From Lichenicola sp965198575 (GTDB taxonomy: Bacteria > Pseudomonadota > Alphaproteobacteria > Acetobacterales > Acetobacteraceae), in NCBI RefSeq assembly GCF_965198575.1, contig NZ_OZ240671.1:1240001-1304000 (forward strand): a stretch of 64,000 nucleotides of DNA, given 5' to 3'. Numbering within the stretch: the first letter of the stretch is position 1; every line of letters starts with the position of its first letter. The notes beneath the pieces were generated by a model. That model was not told the DNA's origin, made no database searches, and saw nothing but the letters and a program-made list of their open reading frames with translations. Both the position numbers and the translations under genes were made by a program. Below, in pieces: positions 1 through 8,172 of the stretch.

Positions 1-515
1 AGTGCCGATACCGACTGCCAGTTGGCAGGGTTCCGGAGCGCAAGCGTAAGTGCTCCGTGGCCGCCCATCGAGTGGCCGATGACACCGCGACGCCCCGCGC
101 TGACCGGAAACTCGGCCTCGACCAGTGCCGGCAACTCGTCGTTGACGTAGCTGCCCATGCGGTAATTCCGGCTCCACGGCGGCTGAGTCGCGTCGAGATA
201 GAAACCGGCGCCGGTGCCGAAATCCCAGTCGTCGTCCTCGCCGGGGATGTCGGCGCCGCGCGGGCTGGTGTCCGGGAACACCATGACCAGGCGATGCTGC
301 GCCGCTGCGCGGAGGGCGCCGGATTTGGTGGCGAAGGTCTCCTCGGTCGAGGTCAGGCCGCCCAAGGCATACAGCGCCGGCCCCGGTGCCGCGGCATCCA
401 CGCCGTCCGGCACGAACACGCCGAAGCGTGCCTCAAGGCCGCCGAGCGCCTCCGATCGGTGGGTGTAGAAGCCGATCGTGCCGCCGACGGTCCGGTGGGT
501 GGAGCGAGTTTCCAT
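1..515 (-). CDS. fghA: S-formylglutathione hydrolase (3' part off the window)
   Basis: The reading frame begins with ATG at 515-513 and runs off the left edge, leaving about 171 residues. It hydrolyses S-formylglutathione to formate and glutathione in the cytosol, the second step of glutathione-dependent formaldehyde removal. The esterase nucleophile motif GHSMGGHGAL is visible near residue 150, and a GGLTSTEETF segment near residue 50 forms part of the oxyanion region typical of the esterase D family. Its start codon shares one base with the stop codon of the formaldehyde dehydrogenase gene (TGATG), so the pair is translationally coupled. The C-terminal Asp and His of the triad lie outside the window. 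Confidence 0.93.
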   Translation of the reverse strand, partial: METRSTHRTVGGTIGFYTHRSEALGGLEARFGVFVPDGVDAAAPGPALYALGGLTSTEETFATKSGALRAAAQHRLVMVFPDTSPRGADIPGEDDDWDFGTGAGFYLDATQPPWSRNYRMGSYVNDELPALVEAEFPVSAGRRGVIGHSMGGHGALTLALRNPANWQSVSA

Positions 516-1630
516 CAGTACATCACCACGCTGCGGATGCTCTCGCCGCGGGTCATGAGGTCGAAGCCCTCGTTGATCTGCTCGAGCGGCAGGTGGTGGG
601 TGATCAGCGGGTCGATGCTGATCCGGCCCTCCATGTACCAGTCGACGATCTTCGGCACGTCGGTGCGGCCGCGGGCGCCGCCGAACGCCGAGCCGATCCA
701 GCGGCGGCCGGTCACCAGTTGGAACGGGCGGGTGGAGATCTCCTGGCCGGATGCCGCGACGCCGATGATGGTGGAAACGCCCCAGCCACGATGGCTGCAC
801 TCCAGCGCCTGGCGCATCAGGGTCGGGTTGCCGACGCACTCGAACGAGTAGTCCGCACCGCCGCCGGTCAGCTCGACCAGGTGGCCGACCACGTCACCGC
901 CCGGTCCGAGGTCCTTCGGGTTGACGAAATCGGTCATGCCGAACTGGCGCGCCATCGCCTCGCGGCCGGGGTTGATGTCGACGCCGATGATCTGGCCGGC
1001 GCCGACCATGCGGGCACCCTGGATCACGTTGAGGCCGATGCCGCCAAGGCCGAACACGACGACCGAGGCACCGACCTCGACCTTGGCGGTGAAGATCACG
1101 GCACCGATGCCGGTGGTCACGCCGCAGCCGATATAGCAGATCTTGTCGAACGGCGCGTCGCTGCGGACCTTCGCCAGGGCGATCTCGGGCAGCACGGTGT
1201 AGTTCGCGAAGGTCGAGCAGCCCATGTAGTGCAGGATCGGCTGGCCTTTGAACGAGAAGCGCGAGGTGCCGTCCGGCATCAGGCCGCGACCCTGGGTGCC
1301 ACGGATCTGCGTGCACAGGTTGGTCTTGCGGCTGAGGCAGCTTTTGCAATTCCGGCATTCGGGCGTGTAGAGCGGGATCACGTGGTCGCCGGGCTTCAGG
1401 GTGGTGACGCCCTCCCCGACCTCGACCACCACGCCCGCACCCTCATGGCCGAGGATGGCCGGGAACAGGCCCTCCGGATCGGCGCCGGACAGGGTGTATT
1501 TGTCGGTGTGGCACAGGCCGGTCGCCTTGATCTCGACCAGAACCTCGCCGGCGCGTGGGCCCTCGAGCTGCACCGTCTCGATCTCGAGTGGCTTGCCGGC
1601 CTCGAACGCCACCGCCGCACGTACGTCCAT
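515..1630 (-). CDS. frmA: S-(hydroxymethyl)glutathione dehydrogenase / class III alcohol dehydrogenase
   Basis: This 371-residue protein has the usual family length. It oxidises S-hydroxymethylglutathione to S-formylglutathione with NAD and can also reduce S-nitrosoglutathione. The catalytic zinc ligands are visible in GLCHTDKYTLSG and ILGHEGAG, the structural-zinc cysteines in PECRNCKSC, and a nucleotide-binding glycine motif in FGLGGIGLNVIQGA. It is co-transcribed with the hydrolase gene immediately downstream, and together they convert formaldehyde to formate. The 86-bp gap to the upstream signal peptidase gene suggests its own promoter or loose co-transcription. The symbol adhC is also used. 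Confidence 0.95.
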   Translation of the reverse strand: MDVRAAVAFEAGKPLEIETVQLEGPRAGEVLVEIKATGLCHTDKYTLSGADPEGLFPAILGHEGAGVVVEVGEGVTTLKPGDHVIPLYTPECRNCKSCLSRKTNLCTQIRGTQGRGLMPDGTSRFSFKGQPILHYMGCSTFANYTVLPEIALAKVRSDAPFDKICYIGCGVTTGIGAVIFTAKVEVGASVVVFGLGGIGLNVIQGARMVGAGQIIGVDINPGREAMARQFGMTDFVNPKDLGPGGDVVGHLVELTGGGADYSFECVGNPTLMRQALECSHRGWGVSTIIGVAASGQEISTRPFQLVTGRRWIGSAFGGARGRTDVPKIVDWYMEGRISIDPLITHHLPLEQINEGFDLMTRGESIRSVVMY

Positions 1631-1716
1631 GATCCTGGCCCCCAGCCGCTACCGGGCGCCAGCAAACGGCCGGGCGGGATTCAGGTCAATGCCGTGCGGG
1701 CCACGGCGGCGGGCTT

Positions 1717-2472
1717 TCATCGGGTCACGTGCATGAAGCGGCCAGGCCGGAACGAGGCGAGCCAGGCGGCCGGGCCCGAGGCACCGGGAGCGAGGTCGCG
1801 CGACGCCAGCACGATCTCGACCCGACCCTGCAGGTTCCAGATCGGCAGCAGTCCGACGCCACCGGCCGCGACCGGCACCCGGCTATCGGCGGAGTCGTCG
1901 CGATTATCCCCCAGCACGAACAGATGGCCGACCGGAACCAGGATGTCTGGGGTGTCGTCGAGCGGATTGTGGGCGTCGCGCTTCAGGATCGCGTGCGGCT
2001 GACCGCCTGGCAGGATTTCGGTGAAGCGCTCGGCAGTGGCACCGCTGCCATCCGCCAGTTCCTCATCGACGAGGCCGCCATTGGTCCAGGCGACGCGCTG
2101 ACCGTTCAGCCAGAGCCGGCCGGCCTGCATCCTGACATGATCGCCCGGCACGCCGATGACGCGCTTCACCCAGCTCGTGCCGGGAGCGGCCGGGGCGCGG
2201 AACACGATGATGTCGCCACGCGCCGGCAGGCGGCCGAAGATCCTGACGCCGTGCGGCAGATGGTCGCCGAACGGCAGCGTGGCGGTGCTGTAGCCATAGG
2301 CGAACGGCTCGGCGAGCATGCGGTCGCCGATCAGCAGCGACGGCTGCATCGAACCGGACGCGACGGTGTAGGAGGCGGCCAGGCTGGTCCGCGCCAGGCA
2401 GACCAGGAGCAGGGTCAGGCCGACTTCGACAGCGACGCGCTGCGGCCTGGAGCGGCTGGGGGCTGTCGACAC
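1717..2472 (-). CDS. lepB: Signal peptidase I
   Basis: This inner-membrane serine protease removes signal peptides from exported proteins. Box B with the catalytic serine is SGSMQPSL, the catalytic lysine lies in VKRVIGVPGD, and the C-terminal GDNRDDSADSR matches box E. A single N-terminal membrane segment (VGLTLLLVCLARTSLAAS) precedes the catalytic part. I chose the GTG at 2472 because an AAGGAG ribosome site sits about 8 bases before it. A longer frame to 2535 exists but adds only a basic tail with no ribosome site. At about 251 residues it is a normal length. Alphaproteobacteria often have more than one paralogue, so it need not be the housekeeping copy. Confidence 0.9.
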   Translation of the reverse strand: MSTAPSRSRPQRVAVEVGLTLLLVCLARTSLAASYTVASGSMQPSLLIGDRMLAEPFAYGYSTATLPFGDHLPHGVRIFGRLPARGDIIVFRAPAAPGTSWVKRVIGVPGDHVRMQAGRLWLNGQRVAWTNGGLVDEELADGSGATAERFTEILPGGQPHAILKRDAHNPLDDTPDILVPVGHLFVLGDNRDDSADSRVPVAAGGVGLLPIWNLQGRVEIVLASRDLAPGASGPAAWLASFRPGRFMHVTR

Positions 2473-2577
2473 GGCACCGGCTCCTTCCTGCGTCCGCCGC
2501 GCCCGGAAATCGGGACACGGTCGGTGGCGGACCATGCGACGGTGAAAGTTAAGGAAGCCTGAGCTAGCAGGCGACGA

Positions 2578-4467
2578 TCAGGCGGAACCGGAGCGTCTGA
2601 CGGAATGGTGATGCGTCGCGTATGGCGCGAGCGTGACCGTGCTGCCGTCGAAAGCCGCGGACAGGCTCCTGGAGGTCAGGTTGGCGAGCAGGAGCTCGGT
2701 GTGGGTCGCCGTCATCCAGGCCAGTGCGGCGAGACGGTCCGGATCGCTCGAGACCGCCGAGAGGGTTTCCGCCCGTGCGGCGCCGGCGATGCGCTGCAGC
2801 ACGCCATGGATCGGATACGGGTCGCCGTGCCGGACGTGCGGCGCCGCGAGCGGGCCGTCGCGGTGGAGCACGCCGAACGGACCGACCGGCGCCGATAACG
2901 TCACCGCGGCGATGTCGGTGCCGGCACACCGTGCCAGGTAGCCGACCGCCCAGGCTGCCGCGAAATTGCCGCGCTGACGCGGGTCGGTGGCGGTCATGGC
3001 CTTGCGGACATTGTCCGGATTTGGCGCAGCGGCGACGCCGTACGGGTTGTCGCGGGCGCCGATATGGCTTGGGCCCAGATAGAGCGGGCGGCCCCCGGCG
3101 ATGCGGCTCGCGGATGCCAGCACCGCAGGCAGGGCGGCGAGGTTCTCCATGACGGTGATGTCGTCGGCAGCGTGCACGATGGCGCTGGTGGAGAACGCGA
3201 CCAGATCCAGCTGCGCGGTCGGCGGCCGCTTGCGGTTGAGCTCGGTGAAGAAGTTGGGCGTGCCACCGGCAAGGCGTACGCGGGGCAGCGCCGCACGCAC
3301 CGCCGCATAGACCGCCTCCAGCGGCGGGCAATCGGGCCAGGTGCTGCCGGGCAGCGTGCCCTTGAGGTCGGCAGCCGGCAACGCGACGATGGTGGTGACC
3401 GCGGCGTCGGCCTGCCGCAATGCGTCGGCCAGCGCACGGGCCTCGGCCTCGAGTGCCAGGCCCGGCAGCACCGCCTCCAGATGCAGCTCGGCGCCGACCG
3501 CACGGGCGATCCCGGCAGCCAGTTCCAGCCTCGCGACGCCGTGCCGGCGCGGGTCGTGGCGCACCAGCAGGTATTCGGGCCCAAGCGCGCGGAGCTGGTC
3601 GAGCTCTGCCGAGGACAGCGCGTCGTCCGGCTCGAGATGCAGGCCGAGCGCCGGCAACCGGCCCGATGACTGGCCGATCGTGACCTGGACCGGTTCCTCG
3701 GCGACGGTCACGCGACCGGATCCGCCCGACGACGCATCCGCAGGAATGCCCGACACAGTGAGGGCCACGCTCTGCTGCATGATCTCGCCGGCGCGCAGCA
3801 GATACGGCCAGGGCAGGCCGATCGGGCGGACGTAGGTCTTGTACGAGGCGTCGGTCCAGTTGCGCTGGTCCTCCATCTCGAAGGCGTCGCCCTCCATCCG
3901 GCAGGTGACGACCACGCCCGGCAGCGGCTCGTGGGTCAGGGCGCGGATGTCGCTGAACGGCTGGTATGGGGCGATCAGCTCCGGGAAGGTCGCCGCTTCC
4001 TCGGTGCCGTCGGTGTGCAGCACGGTGACCGGCTGGCCGCTGGTGCCGGCGATCGGATGCAGCACCACGAAGCCCAGGCGCGCGGTGTTGAAATCGGTGA
4101 GCGCCTCGCCCTGCATGCTGAACACCACATGGTCCGGGCCGCCCTCGATCCGCACCTGGTAACGGTAGGACTGCTCGCCTTCGCGGCAGTCGGCCTGGTA
4201 GCGCACGAGGAAGCGTTCGGGCTGCTGCTCCACCGACAGGTCGCTGATCCGGCAGGCGACGGTGCCCCATTCATGGTCACGCACGACGCAGGCGATGGCG
4301 CGGATCAGTTCGTGGCCGGCAATGCGGATGTGGCGCAGGTTGCCGTCCTGCAAGGTCGCCGTGAGTGGGCCCGCGGAGAGCTGGATGACCGGGTCGGGGA
4401 TCTCCTCGGTGCCGAAGAGGACGTACGACTCGAGCGTTACGAACTGCTGTGTGCGGGAGGCGGACAT
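2578..4467 (-). CDS. apnL: Large sugar-acid lactonase-like protein, D-apionate lactonase family candidate
   Basis: A 629-residue soluble protein. The N-terminal third looks beta-rich (includes RNWTDASYKTYVRP), the middle looks like a TIM barrel (GGTPNFFTELNR, YLGPSHIGARDNPYG), and a short beta-like C-terminal part ends in a His cluster. I recognise this arrangement as resembling D-apionate lactonases, which open D-apionolactone to D-apionate, but this is from memory of the family and not proven. The start at 4467 has a GAAGAG site 7 bases upstream; a GTG at 4482 is also possible. A much longer open frame continues upstream but is only the antisense-frame shadow of denD. It lies 29 bases downstream of denD, so both are probably one transcript for branched or C4 sugar-acid breakdown. 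No signal peptide is seen. Confidence 0.58.
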   Translation of the reverse strand: MSASRTQQFVTLESYVLFGTEEIPDPVIQLSAGPLTATLQDGNLRHIRIAGHELIRAIACVVRDHEWGTVACRISDLSVEQQPERFLVRYQADCREGEQSYRYQVRIEGGPDHVVFSMQGEALTDFNTARLGFVVLHPIAGTSGQPVTVLHTDGTEEAATFPELIAPYQPFSDIRALTHEPLPGVVVTCRMEGDAFEMEDQRNWTDASYKTYVRPIGLPWPYLLRAGEIMQQSVALTVSGIPADASSGGSGRVTVAEEPVQVTIGQSSGRLPALGLHLEPDDALSSAELDQLRALGPEYLLVRHDPRRHGVARLELAAGIARAVGAELHLEAVLPGLALEAEARALADALRQADAAVTTIVALPAADLKGTLPGSTWPDCPPLEAVYAAVRAALPRVRLAGGTPNFFTELNRKRPPTAQLDLVAFSTSAIVHAADDITVMENLAALPAVLASASRIAGGRPLYLGPSHIGARDNPYGVAAAPNPDNVRKAMTATDPRQRGNFAAAWAVGYLARCAGTDIAAVTLSAPVGPFGVLHRDGPLAAPHVRHGDPYPIHGVLQRIAGAARAETLSAVSSDPDRLAALAWMTATHTELLLANLTSRSLSAAFDGSTVTLAPYATHHHSVRRSGSA

Positions 4468-4496
4468 GAGCGTGCTCTTCACGGTTGCTGTGGTGG

Positions 4497-5477
4497 TCAG
4501 CCGGTCTGGATAGTCTGCTCCGACATGAAGGCGCGCACCACGGCATCGAAGTCGGCGTCGTGGGTGAAGCCCAGGCCGCGTGCCGTGTCGGCGGAAAAAT
4601 TGCCGGGCCAGGAATTGACGATGCGCTGGATGGCGGGATCGGCGGCAACCCGGACGCGATCGGCTACGACGTCGCCCGCCAACCGACGCAAGGCCTGCAG
4701 CATGTCCGCAACCGTGACGGAGAGGCCGGGCATGTTGATCACGCTGCGGCCGCCGAGTGCGGATTTGTCGAGGTCGTGGCCGTGCAGGATATTGCGGATC
4801 GCCAGCGCCGGCGACATCAGCCACAGCACGGTGTCGAGTGAGACCGGACATACCGCATCGATGCCGGCAAGCGGCTCCCGGATGATGCCGCTGGCGAAAC
4901 TCGACGCCGCACGGTTGGGCTTCCCGGGACGCACCACGATCGTCGGCATGCGCAGGCTGCGGCCGTCGAGAAAATCGCGCCGGCTGTAGTCTGACAGCAG
5001 CAGGTCGTTGATCGCCTTCTGGGTACCGTAGGAGCTCTGCGGCTGCCACACCTGGCTGTCCGGCACGGTATCGGGGAGCGTGCCGCCGAATACCGCGACC
5101 GAGCTGGTGGTGACGAACCTGGCGCCGGGTGCGACCGCGCGCACACGTTCCATCAACATGCGGGTGGCGTCGATATTGACACGCATGCCGAGGTCGAAAT
5201 CCTCTTCCGCCTGCGACGACACGACGGCAGCAAGATGGAATACGCTGATGGTATCGACATCGATGAGTTGTGCCACCTGCGCCGGATCCGTGATGTCGCC
5301 GGCGAGCGGCCTGACGCGCGGATCGGTGTAGCCTTCCGGGTCGATGACGTCGAACGCGCAGATGCTCTCGATGGCACGGTTGGAGCCATCGGGACCGATG
5401 ATATGGCCGCGTTGCAGCAACGCCTCGATCAGACGGCGGCCAAGGAATCCGGCCGCACCGGTGATTGCGATCTGCAT
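4497..5477 (-). CDS. denD: D-erythronate dehydrogenase
   Basis: An extended short-chain dehydrogenase of 326 residues. It oxidises D-erythronate at C2 to 2-oxo-tetronate with NAD. The N-terminal ITGAAGFLGRRL is the Rossmann glycine motif, and the catalytic Ser and YxxxK are in TSSVAVFGG and SYGTQKAIND. The C-terminal ending with SWPGNFSADTARGLGF and the substrate loop VVRPGKPNRAASSFASGI are typical of DenD as I know it. The start at 5477 (MQIAITG) is preferred over the longer frame because an AGG site lies upstream and residue 1 begins the first beta strand. The pathway partners otnI, otnK and otnC are in the same island. It is divergent from the GntR-type regulator gene. Confidence 0.85.
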   Translation of the reverse strand: MQIAITGAAGFLGRRLIEALLQRGHIIGPDGSNRAIESICAFDVIDPEGYTDPRVRPLAGDITDPAQVAQLIDVDTISVFHLAAVVSSQAEEDFDLGMRVNIDATRMLMERVRAVAPGARFVTTSSVAVFGGTLPDTVPDSQVWQPQSSYGTQKAINDLLLSDYSRRDFLDGRSLRMPTIVVRPGKPNRAASSFASGIIREPLAGIDAVCPVSLDTVLWLMSPALAIRNILHGHDLDKSALGGRSVINMPGLSVTVADMLQALRRLAGDVVADRVRVAADPAIQRIVNSWPGNFSADTARGLGFTHDADFDAVVRAFMSEQTIQTG

Positions 5478-5518
5478 GATGAAGACCTTTCCGTCGCGCC
5501 TCGAAAGGACGCAAACTC

Positions 5519-5527
5519 GTATGTCAG
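5519..5527. promoter_or_regulatory. Possible GntR/FCD operator (degenerate copy)
   Basis: GTATGTCAG in the 98-bp divergent region between denD and the GntR-family gene differs at one base from the core GTATGACAG of the palindrome at 10831-10845. FadR-subfamily regulators commonly bind GT-N3-AC cores, so this could be the autoregulatory site. The match is short and could be chance. Confidence 0.3.
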
Positions 5528-5575
5528 GCAAGCGCGGCCGATGATCGGGCGCAAGCGGTTTCTCGAGGATCGCTC

Positions 5576-6328
5576 ATGAAGCAGCAGAACCGGACCGACC
5601 AGCTGGAGCGGATCCTGCGTGAGCGCATCCAGGGCGGCATCCTCGCGGTCGGCACGAAACTGCCATCCGAGCAGGCCATGTCGGCCGAGTTTCAGGTGAG
5701 CCGGACGGTCGTGCGGGAGGCTGTTGCCCGGCTGCGCTCGGACGGAATGCTGGAAACCCGCAAGGGTGCGCCGACACGGGTGCGCGCGGCTGCACAGCTG
5801 GCCGAGACGCTGTCGATGCCGCAGTCGGTCGAGGGGCTGCTCGGGTTTCTCGAAGTGCGTCGCTCCATCGAAGGCGAAATGGCGGCTCTCGCTGCGGCGC
5901 GGCGCACGGAGGCACAATGCCGGTTGATCGAGGTGGCGCTGCTCGCGATCGACCAGTCGACTCGGGATGGCGGCAGCGGTGTGCAACAGGATCTCGATTT
6001 CCATCTGGCGATCGGAGCCGCCACCTCGAACGCGTATTGGCAGCAATTCGTGCACCTGTTCGCCGAGCCGATCCGCTCGGCCATCGGTGTCACCCGCGCC
6101 AACGAGGCAAGGCGACGCGACTTCGCGGCGGCGGTGGCCGACGAGCACCGGCAGATCTACGACGCGATCCGGGCCCGGGATGCCGACCTCGCACGTGCGG
6201 CCGTGCATCTGCATATCACCAACGCCGGCCAGCGCATCATCCATGCCGACCAGGCGTTCTGGCAGCAGGAAGGTGGTGACCTCGCCCGCATCTTTGCCGC
6301 CCGGGCGCTGAACGATCCCGGGCGCTGA
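5576..6328 (+). CDS. GntR-family regulator, FadR/FCD subfamily
   Basis: A 250-residue DNA-binding protein. The N-terminal winged helix includes GTKLPSEQAMSAEFQVSRT and VVREAVARLRSDG (residues about 25-60). The C-terminal FCD ligand domain (about 85-230) carries the metal-binding pattern: an Asp and His in DLDFHLAIG, a His in DEHRQIYDAI and a terminal His in AVHLHI. Such proteins usually repress sugar-acid catabolic operons until an acid effector binds. It is divergent from denD, ends only 17 bases before the convergent SDR gene, and therefore probably controls denD and the lactonase-like gene, possibly also the transporter at 9689-10702. Confidence 0.88.
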   Translation: MKQQNRTDQLERILRERIQGGILAVGTKLPSEQAMSAEFQVSRTVVREAVARLRSDGMLETRKGAPTRVRAAAQLAETLSMPQSVEGLLGFLEVRRSIEGEMAALAAARRTEAQCRLIEVALLAIDQSTRDGGSGVQQDLDFHLAIGAATSNAYWQQFVHLFAEPIRSAIGVTRANEARRRDFAAAVADEHRQIYDAIRARDADLARAAVHLHITNAGQRIIHADQAFWQQEGGDLARIFAARALNDPGR

Positions 6329-6345
6329 TGGAACGCGGCCCGTCG

Positions 6346-7119
6346 CTACTGGGCCAGGTAGCCGCCATCCACCGGAAGGATTGCGCCGGTGATGAACGAC
6401 GCATCGTCGGAGGCCAGGAACAGGATTGCGTAGGCCACCTCAGCCGGGCTGCCGAGCCGCGCCATCGGATGTCGTGTCTTGATGTCGGCAACGTAGGCGT
6501 CGGACATCTTCGCCAGCCCCGCGGTGGTGATGGTGCCAGGCGCCACCGCATTGACGCGGACGCCCCGTGCTGCGAGCTCGATCGCCAGATGCTTGGTGAT
6601 GCCGGACGCCACGAACTTCGCGGGCCCATACACGGCCTGTCCCTTCTGCCCGGCCTCGCCGGAGATCGAGGACAGGCAGACGATCGAGCCGCCGCCGGAT
6701 TTCAGCATTGCCTCGGCGGCGAACTTGCAGGTCAGGAACATGCCGCGGCCATCGATCGCCATGACATGATCGAAATCCTCTCCCGTCGCGGTCAGCAGGT
6801 CGAGTTCCGGGATGATGCCGGCATTGGCGACCAGGATGTCGAGCTTGCCGAACGCCGTGACCGCATCGGCCACCATCAGTTTCGCATCCTGGCTGCTGGA
6901 CACGTCGCCGACGAAGCTGCGTGCTTCTCCACCGGCCGCCTTGATGACGTCGACAAGACTGTCGAGACCGGCTGCATCGATGTCGTTCACGACGAGCTGG
7001 GCCCCTTCGGCGGCGAATATCAGGGCGGTGGCGCGGCCGATGCCGCTGGATGCGCCGGTGATCAGGGCGCTCTTTCCCTTCAGGCGGCCACGACCTCTGG
7101 GAAGCTGCTCGTCACTCAT
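6346..7119 (-). CDS. SDR-family NAD(P)-dependent oxidoreductase
   Basis: A classical short-chain dehydrogenase of 257 residues. GASSGIGRATAL is the cofactor motif near residue 22, NAG lies near 103, a Ser in SSISGE and the catalytic YGPAK lie near 150-170, and the C-terminal ITGAILPVDGGY is the usual FabG-like ending. An AAGGAG ribosome site precedes the ATG. It is the last gene of the transporter operon 9689-10702, 8169-9674, 7153-8172, so it likely acts on the imported sugar or polyol, for example by oxidising the first carbon. The exact substrate cannot be read from the sequence. Confidence 0.85.
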   Translation of the reverse strand: MSDEQLPRGRGRLKGKSALITGASSGIGRATALIFAAEGAQLVVNDIDAAGLDSLVDVIKAAGGEARSFVGDVSSSQDAKLMVADAVTAFGKLDILVANAGIIPELDLLTATGEDFDHVMAIDGRGMFLTCKFAAEAMLKSGGGSIVCLSSISGEAGQKGQAVYGPAKFVASGITKHLAIELAARGVRVNAVAPGTITTAGLAKMSDAYVADIKTRHPMARLGSPAEVAYAILFLASDDASFITGAILPVDGGYLAQ

Positions 7120-7152
7120 GCGATATCTCCTTCGGGAGGGGTGATTGCGGCC

Positions 7153-8172
7153 TCAGCTGCCGCGACGCTTCTGGTTGAGGCTGTCGATCAGGACAGCCCC
7201 GAAAATGACCGCGCCCTGGATGAACTGGACCCAGAACGGCTGCACGTTTTTCAGGGTAAGTCCGTTGTTGATCAATCCGATGATGAGCACGCCGAGCAGG
7301 GTGCCGAGAATGCTGCCCTTGCCGCCGAACAGCGAGGCGCCGCCGATCACCACCGCGGCGATCGCGTTCAACTCGAGTCCGGTGGCGGCGATCGGCTGCG
7401 CGCTATCGAGGCGGCCGGCAAGGATCACGCCACCGAGGCCGGCCAGCGCACCACTGATGATATAGACGATCGCCAGGGTGCGGGCGACAGGAATACCGGC
7501 CAGGCGCGCGGCATCACGGTTGCCGCCGACGGCATAGATCTCGGCGCCGAAGACAGTCCGGGCCAACACCAAGCCGGCAATCAGGAATACGCCGAGCGTG
7601 ATGATCGCGGCGACCGGGAATGGCCCGAAATTGCCACCACCGATATTGTCGAAACTGTCGGGGAAGGAAAAGATCGTGTTGCCGTTGGTGACGATGAATG
7701 CGAGGCCTCGCGCCATTGCCAGCACCGCGAGGCTCACGATGAACGGGCTCATGTTCAGCGTCGTCACCGCGAATGCGATGAAACCGCCCGATAATGCGCC
7801 GATCCCGAGGCCCACCAGCACCGCAAGCGGTACCGGAACATGCGCGTTCAGGGCGAGACCGGCCATGACGCCGGAGAACGCGACGACGGAGCCCACCGAA
7901 AGATCGATGCCGCCGGTGACGATGACGAAGGTCTCGCCGACCGCGACGATGCCGATCAGGGAGCTTGCCAGCAGGATCGACAAGAGATTGGCCGAGGTCA
8001 GGAACGCCGGCGTGGTCAGCGCCAGATAGAGCGAGATGCCGACGAAGCCGACGACGATCGTCAGCTCGTTGATGGCACGGGTGATCGCCGAAAAACCTGA
8101 ACGACGTGTCGGCGATACCGATGTCTCGACGGAGGCCATGGCCTGCCCTTCTGGTGTATGAGTATCCATCAT
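7153..8172 (-). CDS. Sugar ABC transporter permease (RbsC-like)
   Basis: An inner-membrane permease of 339 residues with about eight to ten hydrophobic helices. Family signatures are visible in FVIVTGGIDLSVGSVVAFSG and in the C-terminal IGGASLFGGKGSILGTLLGV. It pairs as a homodimer with the ATPase encoded just upstream, with which it overlaps by four bases (ATGA). The start at 8172 uses that overlap; an ATG at 8139 preceded by AGAAGG is an alternative that would shorten the cytoplasmic N-terminus by 11 residues. Importers of this class carry ribose, xylose, erythritol and related polyols. Confidence 0.92.
   Translation of the reverse strand: MMDTHTPEGQAMASVETSVSPTRRSGFSAITRAINELTIVVGFVGISLYLALTTPAFLTSANLLSILLASSLIGIVAVGETFVIVTGGIDLSVGSVVAFSGVMAGLALNAHVPVPLAVLVGLGIGALSGGFIAFAVTTLNMSPFIVSLAVLAMARGLAFIVTNGNTIFSFPDSFDNIGGGNFGPFPVAAIITLGVFLIAGLVLARTVFGAEIYAVGGNRDAARLAGIPVARTLAIVYIISGALAGLGGVILAGRLDSAQPIAATGLELNAIAAVVIGGASLFGGKGSILGTLLGVLIIGLINNGLTLKNVQPFWVQFIQGAVIFGAVLIDSLNQKRRGS

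Noticed and set aside
386..2002. Long plus-strand open frame opposite frmA and lepB
   Set aside because: Low-complexity translation, no ribosome site, fully antisense to two well-supported genes; typical of GC-rich DNA.
4468..5514. N-terminal extension of the lactonase-like frame (978 residues in all)
   Set aside because: The extra part is the alternative frame of denD and has no family-like sequence.
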